NCBI GenBank assembly: GCA_013397865.1
Contig: VZTI01003649.1
Location: 310,001 to 374,000 of the forward strand
DNA from: Struthidea cinerea
Taxonomy: Eukaryota > Chordata > Aves > Passeriformes > Corcoracidae
Length of the DNA stretch: 64,000 nt
Direction: 5' to 3'
Made by a program: the position numbers and the translations under genes. This document shows, piece by piece, positions 25,901 to 63,081 of the stretch. The notes under the pieces are model-generated. The model ran no database searches and was not told where the DNA came from. It saw only the letters and a program-made list of their open reading frames with translations. Position 1 is the first letter of the stretch; each line of letters starts with the position of its first letter.

Positions 25901-28889
25901 TATAAAGGAAATCTGAACAGCTGTCACTGCCCTAAAATAATCATGTTACCATAAGTGTTCAAAGGCCATATTGTCTAAGGAGCTGTACAAACATAAAAAA
26001 TCAGATTTGTGCGCTGAATGTTGCCTATGGCAAAGTACAATAAGGGAGGTGAAGGAAAAAATGAGAAGCAGTGATACAGGGAAGGAGGTCCAGAGCAAAG
26101 AGTTCATGAGACACAGTGCTCCTGTGGTGAAAACAGCCTAAGCATCTCCCCTTCCCCTGGGCAGGTATTTCTCACAGAAAATCCTTCTCCCATCTCCAGC
26201 CCTGTCACAGGCCACCTGACTTACGCTGGAGCATGGCATGTTTATATCACTCCAAAGGCTTTTCTCCTGACCCCTGTGAAGTGCATGGGCTGCAAAGAGG
26301 CCTCCAACTCAGAGCTGTGGCTCTGTATGGAAAGGCGTTACAACTGCAGTTTGGATTTTCCTTGGGCATGGCAGTGCTCATGGAGCTGGGCTGCTTTCCT
26401 GGCTGGCTTCTAGCTCAGTGTTGACTGAGTTAATTCATAAATCCTGCCTCCCCCCAAAAATGAGAAAAATCCAAAGCTTCCATCTACATCAGTATTAGAA
26501 AAACCTTTATAGCATGACATATTTTTATATAGATATGTGAATTGCCTCCCACAACACTTCTCTCTCATGAGGTGGATAAAACTGCTTTCATCTATGAGAA
26601 GGCATGAAAAGGGAGGTGGAAACAATTAAAATTAACCAAAAGTCACCATGGCAGCAGAGTTTTGACAGTAATCCTGCACCCTGTGCCTTGCTGCTCAGCT
26701 TCAACCTCTGCACAGACACCTTCTCCCACAGCATCCTAGGTCCCTGCTACAGCAGCTGCCAGCTGAGTTGGAATTCATATTTTAAGCAGTTCTTGCTCAA
26801 GCAATTATGTATTTTACATGACTGTTTTGGAATTATGTGCACAATGAAGGCACAGCTCCCTTCACTGCTGCCCTTCGCATCCTCCCAAATGTCATTTAGA
26901 GCTGGGAGGAAAATATTTAGAGAACAGTTTAGGAAAGGTGAGCCATCTGCATGTTAATGAAAGAGAGAGAGAGAAACCCGGCAAAGCCATGCTTGTCCCC
27001 AGGCATTGTTTGTAAAACATTTTCAGGATGAAAATGAAAAGGCAGTTACAGCGCAGGTGTGAGCGCCCTGTAGGAAATCTCCAAGCTGGGCTCAGGCAGG
27101 AACACTGAGCTACAGCTACAGTTTTCTTCCAGCTTCCTGCTCATGCAACCCACGTGCTTTGTGCCTACATCTCTGTGTGATGCCTGGTTTGCTGCAGACA
27201 TCCCAGGTCACAGCTCTGTTTGGCAGCCTTTGTTTCAGAAGTGAGTGTCTGTATAGATACATACGCACACACTTATACAGAATAGTAGGTCCCGGGAACA
27301 CTTTAGCAAACCCAGGACTGCCCCCGCACTACTCTGAAAGGTTCAGAGACAAACCACAAGGCTGAATGATTACTCACCCTGCCTCAAATGCCTTCTGCAG
27401 CTGGGCAAGCAAAGGCTCTCGGCTTGAACACGCTGCCCAGTTTATGCTTTGCATGGTGTGTGTAAACTCCCTCTCCTTGTCCTCTATCCCCCCACCCCTG
27501 ACCATGGGAACACCTCAGCCAGTGACACACTAAAGCCAGAGGCAGTTTCCCGAGGTACAGACAGGAACAGATGTACCTTGGGTATTTGGGTGCACATCAG
27601 GCATGGAGATGGCACTTGGGCATCTTTAAGAAGCAGCACTCAGGCTGCCGGTGCCTTTGCGGGGGCAGCTGGGCCATGGGCAGCCCACACACCTGGAGGA
27701 GGGCAGGAGATGCTGGGGGGTGAGGGTGCTGGGGGTGGGGGGTAGGCAGCGTTTTCGCCTTCCTTCAAGGCACTCTTTATATAGCTGGTTACATAAGGCT
27801 GTGCAATTTGGCTCCTGTTGGGAGAGAAACGCAGGCGTGGGAGTACTGGTATACCAAACCCAACTGTAAAAGTCATCTGTGGGGTTTGGGTTTTTTTTCC
27901 CTGTCATTCTCTACTAATCTCTAGAACAGCCACTGCTAAATACTTAATAAAAAAGAGAATACCTTAGCAGTAAGTTATGGTGTGCCTCCAAAACCTGAGC
28001 TGGCAGCTGGAGGATGATCCCCATACAGTTTTCCAGACATGCCCATGCCAAGGGCTCACAGGGGCAGCACAACAGCATTCGCCCCCTTCCTGCAATGGGG
28101 GTACCAGTGGTGGAAGAGGGTGACAATGAGCTCAGGGGGGCCCATCTGCTCCCTTGCCTGAGGAGCTGCAGTAGCCAGGGGTGAGAGAGGCAAGGGGCTG
28201 TTCCCCTCCTCCTTTTTCCCCTGGTGCTGACAGTTCCTTGGCCACAGAGAAGGGTGAGTGTGGGTTTTGGGACTTGGAACAGCAGTGGAAAAAGCACCAC
28301 TTCCCCCAGACTTGACACTGATACATATTTACGTGGTATGTTTCGTGCCCAAGACAAAGGTCAGCTCTGCTCTGCCACTGCACATCACCACTGCCATCTC
28401 CTTCAGGGAACACATTTTCCGTAATGAAAATCGTGTTGAAAATAGTTAGGGAGCAGTGCAGTGCAACATCACGTACAGATGAACTTGTAATCGCAGCCAG
28501 CACTGCGCTCCGAGCCAGTTACTCGTTACAGGGGTCACTTGCAGCTCTCATTACGCAGGAGGGGCTGCCCAGAACAGGGTGAGGCCGTGGAGCAGCTGGG
28601 TGCTCACAGGGATCGCCCAGCACACACAGAGGGCTCCAAGGTGCTACAACAGCAAGGCTGAAGTGGTGGCGAGGCTCAGGCAGAGGCGTACCGAGTCACC
28701 CCTCAGGTGGGTCCTGCTTCGTTGTTTGACATCAGTCTTAGTTGTTGATCAGCTCTGCAGTGGGTAATGCTGTTTCTGATGTCTAGAGCCCCTAGTTTCT
28801 CACACTCAGCAGGTACCTCACCTTTCATTGTATTAAGAGGGTTTATGACAGAGACAGAGGCACATTACCAAGGCCCCCAGTGAAAGGAG
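22949..28889. other. Intergenic or intronic DNA, no gene seen
   Basis: Contains a GC-rich patch at about 24950-25110 without a clear CpG excess, the G-quadruplex motif at 27715, and a CpG-retaining block at 28415-28565. The longest ORF (139 codons, 23506-23925, minus) shows no known motif. Confidence 0.55.
27715..27742 (+). other. G-quadruplex-forming motif
   Basis: Four G runs of 6, 3, 5 and 6 bases separated by loops of 3, 4 and 1 bases within 28 nt, which meets the common G3+N1-7 rule. There is no gene nearby to link it to. Confidence 0.6.
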
Positions 28890-29131
28890 GAAAAGCAGCA
28901 ATTTTCAGCTAAAGAAGGATAGGTTTAGAGTAGATATTAGCAAGAAATTCTTTACTATGAAAGTGGTGAGGCACTCGAACAGGTTGCCTAGAGAAGTTGC
29001 AGATGCCCCATCCCTGGCAGTGTTCAGTGCCAGGCTGGATGGAGCTCTGAGCAACCTGGTCTTGTGGAAGGGGTGTTGGATTAGATAATCTTTGAAGGTC
29101 CCTTCCAATACAAGCCATCCTATGATGCTAC
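28890..29131 (+). mobile_element. CR1 LINE short 3' fragment
   Basis: About 240 bases matching the last part of CR1: 'ttagcaagaaattctttac', 'aggttgcctagagaagttgc', 'ccatccctggcagtgttcag' and 'gaaggtcccttccaatacaa', ending in a decayed octamer (ccatcctatgatgc). No ORF remains. Confidence 0.88.
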
Positions 29132-31336
29132 CCCACACAGGTAGCCAACCAGCACAAGTTATCCAGGCACAAGCTCCCAGGTGGCACCTAATCCTTACCT
29201 GGGCTGGAGGGTTCATACAACAGAGGGAAGACCTGTCTATGCACAGGGTGCCCACTTGACTCAAACATCACCAGTAGATGCACTTTCATATGATGTTAGG
29301 GCTGTCTCTTCTCACAGGTGCTGGCTTCCTTGGTCCTAATGCACTCTACACCACGCCAAACTGAAAAAAAAAGATGTCTCAGACCTCAGACATGGCTCCC
29401 TGTGAGCTGGCAGCAGGCAAATGGGCTGGCAAGCACTGTGGTCAAGTCTGCTGGCGGGCAGTACAAGCAGAGGGGTCAGGGGGAAGGTGGATACAGCATG
29501 TGCAGCCATACGGTGGGACAGCAGCAGACTCCCTGGATGGCAGTGAGCCATACCTTACCCAGGTACTTCCCTGACAGCAACCAATCTACCTTGAAGTATG
29601 AGGCATTTTCCAAATACAACTTCTTTTTTTTTTTTTTACATCAACTAAGGTACCAAGAAAGCAGACCACCCAGGCCACAGCCAAGAATCATTTTCAGGGA
29701 TCATTTTCATAGATTCTGTGACATAAGACAAGAGTGCTGCAGGAAGCTACGGCCCAGGGGTTTCCAAGCCTTAGGCAAAGGTAAGTGAAGAGCACTAAAA
29801 CCAGGGTGCAGCAAGGAGGTTACCTTGTCATTCACAGGAAAGATCCTGAGAAGGCAAGAAGCAGAAGCTCTGGGTTCTGCCATGGGTGGGAAAGAGAGCT
29901 TGGGAGGGATGCCTTTGCAGCTCTATGGGAGGAAACAAGCCCAGTCTCGCTGTAGATGTACACAACACTGATGCACCAAAACTCTCCATTAGTACCAAAC
30001 AACAAGAATGACAAGAAGCGTGAAGCTGTGGTATATAATTGCCCTGAATATATCCGAGCACTGCTTCTTCCAGAGACAGCTGCTGTCTTGTTGCCTGCAG
30101 AGGGACGAACTGCTACTGGTTTTGCTTTCCACACCTCTGAGTGACAGACTGAACTTGCAAATGTGCCAGCAAGGACAGATGATGCAAAGGGCATTGGCTT
30201 TCTCCCTCAGAGGATGTCAGGGAGCACAGAGGGCTGACTGCTCCGAGTGCTGCTAAATACGAAGAGTGCAAGAGAGAAAAAGTTAATGTACCATAGCAGT
30301 GACAGTGCAGGGGAGGGGGAGCTGGTCTGTTCCAAACCTCTGATATTCCTATGGTGAAAAAGGAAGAGGGCTGGAACAGTTCCTGTTGCTGGGGAACATT
30401 GCTAAGGTCTCTCTGTCCCTGTCAGCCACTGCTGGGACACGTAAAATGTGCTCTACCAGCAAGGTAAAAATTGTTTTCTACAAAGACAGTGTTGACTTCC
30501 TGACAGCAATCTCCTGCCTGCCTCTTCTGGCATCTGCATCAGATGGTGCAGGTAGGCTCACAGGAGAACTTCACAAGGGCACAGGTCCCAAGCATTTCTT
30601 TCCACAGCTGAAGTAAAAAAGAGTTACTGAACTCTGTGCAGGGTCATGGTACACTGCTCTGAGACACCCTGTAATGCCTGTCACACCATCAGAATGGATG
30701 TGGGGTCCAAACAAGCAGGACAGGCTAGTCAGATCCTCATCAGCTGACATTCCTACTGCAGTTGTAGTACAGATACCTATTTGGGTTGCAGGAGTTAGAC
30801 ATGCATTCCCAAGAACCACATGTGGAAACAGCAGCCATTTCATTCCCAGCATCACAAAACAGCAAGAACACTCTGCCCTTTAACCAAGGTTTAATTTGCA
30901 ATTTTGCCTGAGTGTGACAATGCACCATAATATATACAACACACTGAGTAAATGAAAGGGGGCTATTATGACTTTTTTAGTAGTTTCTAAGACTGATGTC
31001 TGCTAACTCAGAATTACATTCAAAATTAATTTGCACTTTGAGGAATTCACCTCTGGTTTACTTTCACATAGGGGAATTACTAGAAAGAGGCTGAAAAATT
31101 ATATTGGAGCTATCCACTCAATCTCTTCCAGCTTCTGGAAAGATAAAAGTGGTCCTTCTCTTTCCCCATGTGTCTTTTCCCCAACATCTTTGTCTTCCTT
31201 TTCCTTGCTGTTTGTTTCCCTTTTCTTCTCACTCCCCTGGCCATGGGATCACCGACAGTGAAAGAAAATAATTAGGTGGGTGGGTGTCTGCCTTTCTTTG
31301 TGACATCTTAATAGACATTATGAAATATGGAGGGGG
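29132..31336. other. Intergenic DNA left of the assembly gap, no gene seen
   Basis: Includes a poly-T run at about 29627. The ORFs (up to 156 codons at 29318-29788) have no recognisable domain and cross low-complexity sequence. Confidence 0.55.
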
Positions 31337-31606
31337 NNNNNNNNNNNNNNNNNNNNNNNNNNNNNNNNNNNNNNNNNNNNNNNNNNNNNNNNNNNNNNNN
31401 NNNNNNNNNNNNNNNNNNNNNNNNNNNNNNNNNNNNNNNNNNNNNNNNNNNNNNNNNNNNNNNNNNNNNNNNNNNNNNNNNNNNNNNNNNNNNNNNNNNN
31501 NNNNNNNNNNNNNNNNNNNNNNNNNNNNNNNNNNNNNNNNNNNNNNNNNNNNNNNNNNNNNNNNNNNNNNNNNNNNNNNNNNNNNNNNNNNNNNNNNNNN
31601 NNNNNN
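31337..31606. other. Assembly gap (270 N)
   Basis: Unresolved bases between 'aggggg' on the left and CpG-rich sequence on the right. Such gaps commonly fall in GC-rich promoters of bird assemblies. Long ORFs crossing it are artefacts of reading N as open frame. Confidence 1.
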
Positions 31607-31800
31607 GCCCCGTCCGGTCCGGTGCCGCGGCACAGGCCCCGGGGCACGGCCCAGGCCCCGCAGGAGCGGCTCCAGGCCGGGAGAGCAGCGCTCGGGCACC
31701 GCGGGTTCGCACCGGCAGCTCGGCGTGCCGCGGCAGCAGCGGCGCCGTACCAGGACACGGTGTTCCGCCGCGGGAGCTCCGAAAGAAATCCAAACCACTT
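31607..31800. promoter_or_regulatory. CpG-island remnant beside assembly gap; likely promoter
   Basis: About 190 bases of very GC- and CpG-rich sequence (runs such as ccgcggcacaggccccggg), unlike the AT-rich DNA to its right and the moderate-GC DNA to its left. It abuts a gap, so the island is probably larger. No TATA box or coding exon can be assigned and the direction of transcription is unknown. In human, SIPA1L1 lies beyond the 3' end of PCNX1 in the same orientation, so an upstream SIPA1L1 promoter is one possibility; a non-coding RNA promoter is another. Confidence 0.55.
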
Positions 31801-33144
31801 TCTGATGAACAGAGGAAAATCAGCATAAACTGATCGAACCAAGGAGATCTGAAAAGTGCCAGAAGCCAAGTATCATCTTTCTACACAAGAATTACGGGTC
31901 AGAGGAAAGCCGGTTAAAAACAGGATAGAGGCCCAGCTTTGGCAATACAAAGAAGCCACGCAATAGGCATTACACTCTCACAGACCAGGTGGGTAGTGTA
32001 GAAGCAAAGACCCTGCTCCCAGGTCCTAGACAGGCTCACAGGGATTCAGAGTCTCGGAGTATGTGAACTGGATTTCCCTCAGGCTAAACTGCTGTGAGAA
32101 ATAGCCTCCAACCACTAACCAGGGCTCTGGTCCCCTCATTTTTACCATCTGCAGACCTTCAGCTGACACCAACAGCAACTAACAGTGGACTACAGCAAAA
32201 ATCTTAGCCTTTGCCATCCCCTAAATCAGTGTGGAAGTGCTGCTCATCCCTTTTTGATATTGGTAGCTGAAAGCTCAGCTGCTTCTTATAAACACAACGG
32301 TTACAGAACTTTTAATCTTTTTCACTGAGACTCACTTGCTCACATTAAAAAAGAGTTGTTTTTCCTTAAGAACACTTGCTCTATTGAATTCTTCTCTCAT
32401 TCTTAAATTGAGGCCTGAAGCAGCTATGAGTCAAGTATCACAAGCAAGCAGAAGAAAAGTTGCAGATGCTGTGTTTAGGTTTTATACAAAGGAAACATCC
32501 AATCTTTAAAGACCCAGGGCTGTCCAATCACCACTGTTTATATTACAAGTGATTTTTTCGAACTGTAAGGGGCAAGATAATGTTGTCCCTGAACAAGTGT
32601 GAAATATTGAGAGAATGGACAGACAGCAGCTGAGTATTTCTAAACTAGTATCACTGTATCAAAAAGCGCTTCGTGTAAGCACAGTCATCAGGACTTCACC
32701 CAATGCTGCACTTAGCTATCAGATCAAGGATGGCAGAAAATTAGAAATGACCGATTAAACCACACTAGGTAAGGTACTTCCCTGTGAAGTATGATGAATG
32801 AAAAATTGTTGAGCAGAAAGACAGTACAAGAATGTTCTGGGCTTTGGAAAACATTTAAGAGAAGGGAAATCACCGACAGAGAAAATGCTTCAACAAAGAC
32901 AAAACATTTTAACTGGAGAAGAGGGAGCATGTGGCACTTATTTATGTAAAAGCATGAAAACAGGGATGATGCTGGCAGTAAAATAGGAATAGCTGAGGTT
33001 ACTCTTTGCATAGCTACAAAAGACATAATTTTTAAACAAGGGAATCCTTCATTAAAGGATGGTTTGAGTAAACTTAAAATAGTCCTTATAGGGAATTTGT
33101 GAGAATGACATCTTACGAGAATGTAATCGTGCAATAAATGACAA
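31801..33144. other. Flank of the CpG island up to the proposed PCNX1 3' end
   Basis: GC falls sharply right of 31800. A possible plus-strand splice donor (accag|gtgggt) lies near 31988, which would suit a transcript leaving the island rightward, but nothing else supports it. No ORF of note. Confidence 0.4.
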
Positions 33145-33162
33145 CAAGTGAAAAAAGGTTTT

Positions 33163-33168
33163 TTTATT
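33163..33168 (-). terminator. Candidate distal PCNX1 poly(A) signal AATAAA
   Basis: TTTATT on the plus strand reads AATAAA on the transcribed strand. About 20-30 nt further downstream in the transcript is a U/GU-rich stretch (CACTTGTTGTCATTTATTG), as expected for a cleavage site around 33145. Confidence 0.45.
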
Positions 33169-33278
33169 TCTCAGTGTTTCTCCACTGTCAATACTGTCCT
33201 TTTGCTGCAACATGTTGCAAAAAAACTCTCTGCCTTTTCCATTTTAAACAGCTACAATATTTACAGGCTGTTTCCAAT

Positions 33279-33316
33279 AACACACGCAGACACATACACA
33301 CTCACAGACACGCAGG
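33279..33316 (+). repeat. Imperfect CA-rich simple repeat
   Basis: An interrupted (CA)n tract ('cacacgcagacacatacac', 'actcacagacacgcagg') inside the proposed distal 3'UTR of PCNX1. Confidence 0.6.
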
Positions 33317-35039
33317 TACATATATCCCTATCCCTGGCAAGGTAACCATTTGCTGGTAGAGGCAATACATATTTTCATTGTCCATTAAAAACCAAAGCCA
33401 TCCTCTCATTTATGCTCTACTCCCCTCTTCATTTCCTAACCAGCAGCTATTGTCAAGCTTTCAGGGGCATCTGTGTAAGAAGTTACATATCCAGCTATTT
33501 GATTGCCATCTTTCAAAGTTGTGCCCTAAGTGTACTGGGATTATCTATTCAAACTGTACATACCAGAATTCATAAAAATTGCTCATATTCAAATGTTCAT
33601 GACCAAGTGATGTAGGTATACTCCCAAAATCTTTTGGGGCAGCCATCTTAATCACCTCTTTAGAAATATGCATATCATGCTGGGGTGAAACAAATCGCAT
33701 GCTTTACCTTCCACCAAGGTGTTATGTACCCATTTTTTTACTAAGGCACCAGGAATTACCAATATAATTTCTGAAAGAGTCCAGCGCCACTGAATGTACT
33801 GCATTAGATTATCAAATAGCAAGCCAGACAAGAAAAGAATACATGCCTATATAATAGGTATAAAATTCCTTAATAAAATTAAGTACATAAAACCTGTGGT
33901 GGGTCAACCCCAAATCCAATATAAGTTGAATAATATTGTTAATGGTAAGAAATGCAATTTATCCAGCTCCATTTTGTGAACAGAGAGTTCTGTAACTGAG
34001 ATAGATCTTTAAAGCAGTGTCTTTGTTATCTACACTCCTAGGTTGCATGGTGGCATGTGCATTATCAGAAAGCTGAATCAGTCATAAGACATCTCTTCCC
34101 CCCGCTTGCCCAAATCCATATAAAGCTTTATGGCCTCTTGCCAAAGGGCCAAAGGCATGGACCTGTGCCACAAGTCTTCATCTGTCACCTCACCAGTCAT
34201 CCAGGCTTCTCAAAGAGTTCTTCGGTTCCCAAAAGCATTGTGAACATAAGATGAGGAATGACTGGTGGTAACTGCACTCTTGACCGGAAAGCTGACATCA
34301 CCACTCAGAAACATGCCAGATGTCCCAGGCAAAGTGGCTGTAGGACCATTCAGCCTACACGGAATTACCTCAAAAAACCATCATCACCATCATCTTCCCC
34401 AAACTCTGAAACCATTTCACACATGCTGGACCATGAGAGAAGATCCCCAGAATCCAGCACTAGTATCATACACTGCAAGCAGCCCAGAAGTCTAGGTGTC
34501 ATCAGTGGTGTCACATACACAGTTCTAAGTTTTCGTTTTAATCAGAAGATCTTAAAATGATTTCACAGAGAAGTGAAATGGGAAGAGGGTTTAAAAAAAA
34601 TCACGTAATAGCCTAAAAAACATTTTTACTAACAAACAATCTGATCAATGGGGTTTTCAAGCCCTTTTCTGCAACTGAGTGTTTTAGGGAGAAGTCCTTA
34701 CATATGTCCATACAGATACCACCTCCAAAGAAATCTGAGAGAAAGAGAATAGATTGGGATCTACCTGGAAGCTACAACAGCAGGACTTAACTGGAATGTT
34801 CTTATGGCAAGAGAATATCACAATGCAAGTGAACAGAGTAAAAGCAATCACCTATATGGGTTTTCATGAAAGTCTAGAAAGATCTAAAAAATTCTGCTCT
34901 GTCATAAGGTTCAATTTGGACTGACAGGACTAATCTGAACATACCCGTATTTCCCATCCTTACAACAGGAGAAAAGTATTACACATCAAGACAAAGGCCA
35001 AGAAAATAAAAGATGAAATAATCTCCATCTAGAACAGAA

Positions 35040-35690
35040 GTTTCCACAGACAGATCTATCCTGTGGGGAAGTGTGCCCACATGGCCAAGAAGGCCGAAGG
35101 CATCCTGGCCTTTATCAGAAGCAGTGTGGCCAGGACCAGGGCAGTGATTGTCCCCCTGTACTCGGCACTGGTGAGGCCACACCTTGAGTGCTGCATCCTG
35201 TTCTGAGTCCCCCCAATTTAGGAAGGACATTGAGATGCTCAAATGCATCCAGACAAAGGGCAACAAGGCTGGCGAAGGGTCTGGAGCAGAAATCCTATGA
35301 GGAGGCTGAGGGAGCTGGGGTTGTTCAGCCTGGAGAAGGTTCAGGGGAGACGTTATCACTCTCCACAACTCCCCAAAAGGAGGCTGTAGCCAGGTGGGGG
35401 TCGGTCTCTTCTCCCAGGGAACCAGTGACAGGACAAGAGGACACAGTCTTAAGCTGCACCAGGGTAAGTTTAAGCTGGACATTAGGAAGAAATTCTTCAC
35501 AGAAAGGGTGATTGGGCATTGGAATGGGCTGCCCAGGGAGGTGGTGGAGTCACCATCCCTGGAGGTGTTTAAGGAAAGACTGGATGTGGCACTTTGTACC
35601 ATGGTCTAGTAGACAAGGTGTATTCAGTCGTTGGACTCTATGATCTCAAAGGTCTTTTTCAACCTAGTTAATTGTGTGATTCTAAGTTAG
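35040..35690 (+). mobile_element. CR1 LINE, 3' fragment, in the proposed PCNX1 3'UTR (antisense)
   Basis: Matches the end of CR1 ORF2 and the short CR1 tail: 'aaggccgaaggcatcctggc', 'gcactggtgaggccacacct', 'ttaggaagaaattcttcac' and 'ggtggtggagtcaccatccc', closing with 'ttttcaacctagtta' and 'gtgtgattcta'. It is 5'-truncated, as is usual for CR1, and its frame is broken, so it is inactive. It lies opposite in orientation to PCNX1. Confidence 0.9.
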
Positions 35691-37872
35691 AAAAAAACAA
35701 ACATTTTTGTCACTTGCACACTGGAAACCAAACACAAACTGTACAAACCAAGATACAATCATATATGAATCTTAACAAGTTCAGGAAAAACTTTAAAGAG
35801 TTAATTTTCCAAAGCCTTACAGAAGAGTGAAATTTCAACTAGGTGGCTTCTGTTGAGCAGATCTGGAATAGGTATAAGTACTATGTGAATGGCTTCACAA
35901 CAGATGTTAGCTGAGTATCTGAAAGGAAGCATTAACCCTTTATCTGTCCACATTAAAATCCATCTCCTGAAGGCAGCACACCAAAAGCCTTATGATTTAT
36001 AAAAAATAGAAATATTCTCCAATTCTCTTTGCCCTTAAAAAAAGTCTTTCTCTGTCTGCTGTTTGCCAATCTAATTCCAGGCAGATACACAAATGCACTA
36101 AAATTTCCACATTAACAAGCCATTAATTTCAATCATGTCTATTACCAGCAATGGACATTGTCCTTACCTTGCCCCGAAGAGTGTGAGATATTGTTCTGTC
36201 AGGGTTAGCATACTGAAAGCTGTTTCAGTCAGGTTTAAAACAAACCAAAGCAAAAAAACCTAAACTATGTTTTTTGGTTTTCAGTCATTTGTTTATCTCA
36301 AGGCTTCAGTCCAAGGGGAAAAAAAAAAAAACCAACCCTGTGCAACTAATGTCAAATAGGGGCTTATTTTCAAACAAACTTCTCCCTTTTAAATGAAGCA
36401 ATGTTTCTAGTGGTACAGAAAACCTGGAGGGTTAATTAATTAAAAAGGTTTTTACCTGAAGGGACGGACATAGAATAAAACCTTAACTAAGAGGCCTTCA
36501 ATTCAAAACTTACACATTTTCTCCATTCCTGATAGCAGCATTACCAGACTGCTACAGAAGTTTCATCTACTGTACTACATTTTCACATATGCAGGACATA
36601 AATTCAACTACTGTATGATGTGTACATATGATAAATAATTTTGCTGTTCCACATAGTTTTAAGGGTGGCAGATCTGTGCATTTATACCATGATTAAATGG
36701 GACTGTGTATGAATAAACTGAATAGTAATATGCAACTGTAAGATGCACAGCAATTCGAGGAGTTTGCAGAATCTGTGATGCAAGCAAGGTCCCAGTATCA
36801 CTCACTGGGAACAGTAACTGGAACTGAGTAGCTACCAGGCACACAGACTTACCCTTTCATGGCTAGATGGCATACAGTGACTTGAGTTGGAATACCAGTG
36901 TTTCTTAGGTAGCTGTTTCTTCCTTTTTTCTTATCCCATATAATTTCACTCTTACATTAGGTACATAATGGACAATGTTTCTCTGATGTCAGAGAATTAA
37001 TTACAATAACCTCTGTGGTGTATCAGAAGTCTCTTCTAGTTACAACACATATAAAGAAGTGGAGGTGACTGGGAAGAAGATGGCTGCTCCCAAAAGCTAG
37101 TACTGTATGCAATTTCCCCACAGAGTCCTATATAATTACAGGTCAGAAACAGGAAACAATCACAACAGGTACATTTTTTTCTTACGGATTAAGAAAAGTG
37201 AGTCATAGGAACTGCAAGTCAAGAACAAACCAGTTTCCCTCTCACACTCCCAGATAGTTCTGAGTTACTTGTTTCCCTGAATACACACTTTTAAAAAAAT
37301 ACAATAAAACCTAGGATATGTAACACATGAATAATTCAACTTCACAGTTATAAATACTCAAATTACACTTACATATATAATCACAGAAAATAAAATTCAA
37401 GTCATAGAAAAGAATGAAGACTAAAGGGAAAGAAAAGGCAAGGTGGTAAAACTGATACAAGTTTAGGGCTGTGCCTTCTATAAAAGATCTTTAAAAGCAG
37501 AAATCAAGTTTTGTTTGGTATTTTTTTGTTTTGTTTGGGGAGTTTTGTTGTTGATATTTTTCCTTTTTAAATTGGATAGAATCAAAAAAAACTTCAAGCA
37601 TCTGTGAAGTAATCATGGACCTGCACCTCCCACTACAAATCTAAAACCACCGTGTTTGCCAGAGAAGAGCCAATGAAATAACACAGCCAGCTCTGGGTGT
37701 AAAGAAGCAAAGCAGCCATGGCTAATGAAGGGAAGACAGATGGAAAGTCATATTGGGGCCCACTTTAAAGCTAGACGTGTTGTACAGGCTTGAGGTACCA
37801 CTGCCACCACAATAAAGTCTGATGTAGTACAGGGATACTCAGGTGCTTTTCTACACATTTGTTATTTTACCA

Positions 37873-37878
37873 TTTATT
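37873..37878 (-). terminator. Candidate proximal PCNX1 poly(A) signal AATAAA
   Basis: AATAAA on the minus strand about 720 nt after the stop codon. Another AATAAA lies at 38447-38452, only about 145 nt after the stop. Either could give a short 3'UTR isoform; use is unproven. Confidence 0.3.
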
Positions 37879-38594
37879 GTGAAGAGGATGCAGCAAATGC
37901 ACTTGTATGAAATACAGAACATAGAACCAAACCCATGGCACAGCCCTTACCATCAACATGTATATGGAGAGGGAGGGGATTAATCCCAAAGGCAATTTAA
38001 ATAATGGTATTTTATATACTTATATTTATATATATAAATAAATGTTCTCAGCAATCTCAGGGTTGTTTTTAGTGCATTGCTGTAAAAAAATTAGTGCAGT
38101 TCTCATTAATGTTTAGCTCATAAGGAATAAGAATCTATACATCTGTTCAGTCTCTTCTTGCCACACCTGAAACCCTTACACTGTTTCACCAAACTGAAGG
38201 TTTGTAGTCAATTTCATTAAAATAAGGTGGATGAATTCCACACACTCTGTGACAAGACATGGCAATTTTTGGCAAAACAATTAGAAAAATATGAGGTGCT
38301 CTGATCTTAGAACTGAAAAGTTTGTTGATTTAAAGCATTACGCAATGCATAACAAAATTTATAAACAAAAGATATGTCTCAACAAAACTATCCTTCATGC
38401 AAGTGTTTCTTCAGCAGCTAACAACTTAAAAAATTTCTTACACTTGTTTATTTGGGGAAAGGGACTTAGACAAATCTGTGTTTCAAGTCCTTTCCAACAA
38501 CCAGACCAAAGTTTCATGTCCTGGGAGCTGCTTCTTCTGGACCCTTCTCTCTTCTGAACCATTGGAGAAGGGGAAGTTTCAGTCTCAAAGAGAT

Positions 38595-63081
<24,487 letters not shown>

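Larger units (their letters stand above)
33145..38594 (-). other. PCNX1: PCNX1 3'UTR (proposed full extent)
   Basis: AT-rich DNA after the stop with no supportable ORF. Candidate poly(A) signals on the minus strand lie at 38447-38452, 37873-37878 and 33163-33168. From memory the human PCNX1 3'UTR is about 5 kb. The distal signal would give about 5.4 kb here, including a 0.65-kb CR1 insertion. The end point is inferred, and shorter isoforms are possible. Confidence 0.5.

Noticed and set aside
31229..31869. ORFs of 168-189 codons crossing the assembly gap
   Set aside because: About half of each consists of undetermined residues from N bases, and the flanking parts are GC-biased translations in several frames with no known domain.
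34979..35602. 207-codon minus-strand ORF near the PCNX1 3' end
   Set aside because: It is the reverse complement of the CR1 fragment at 35040-35690, not a gene.
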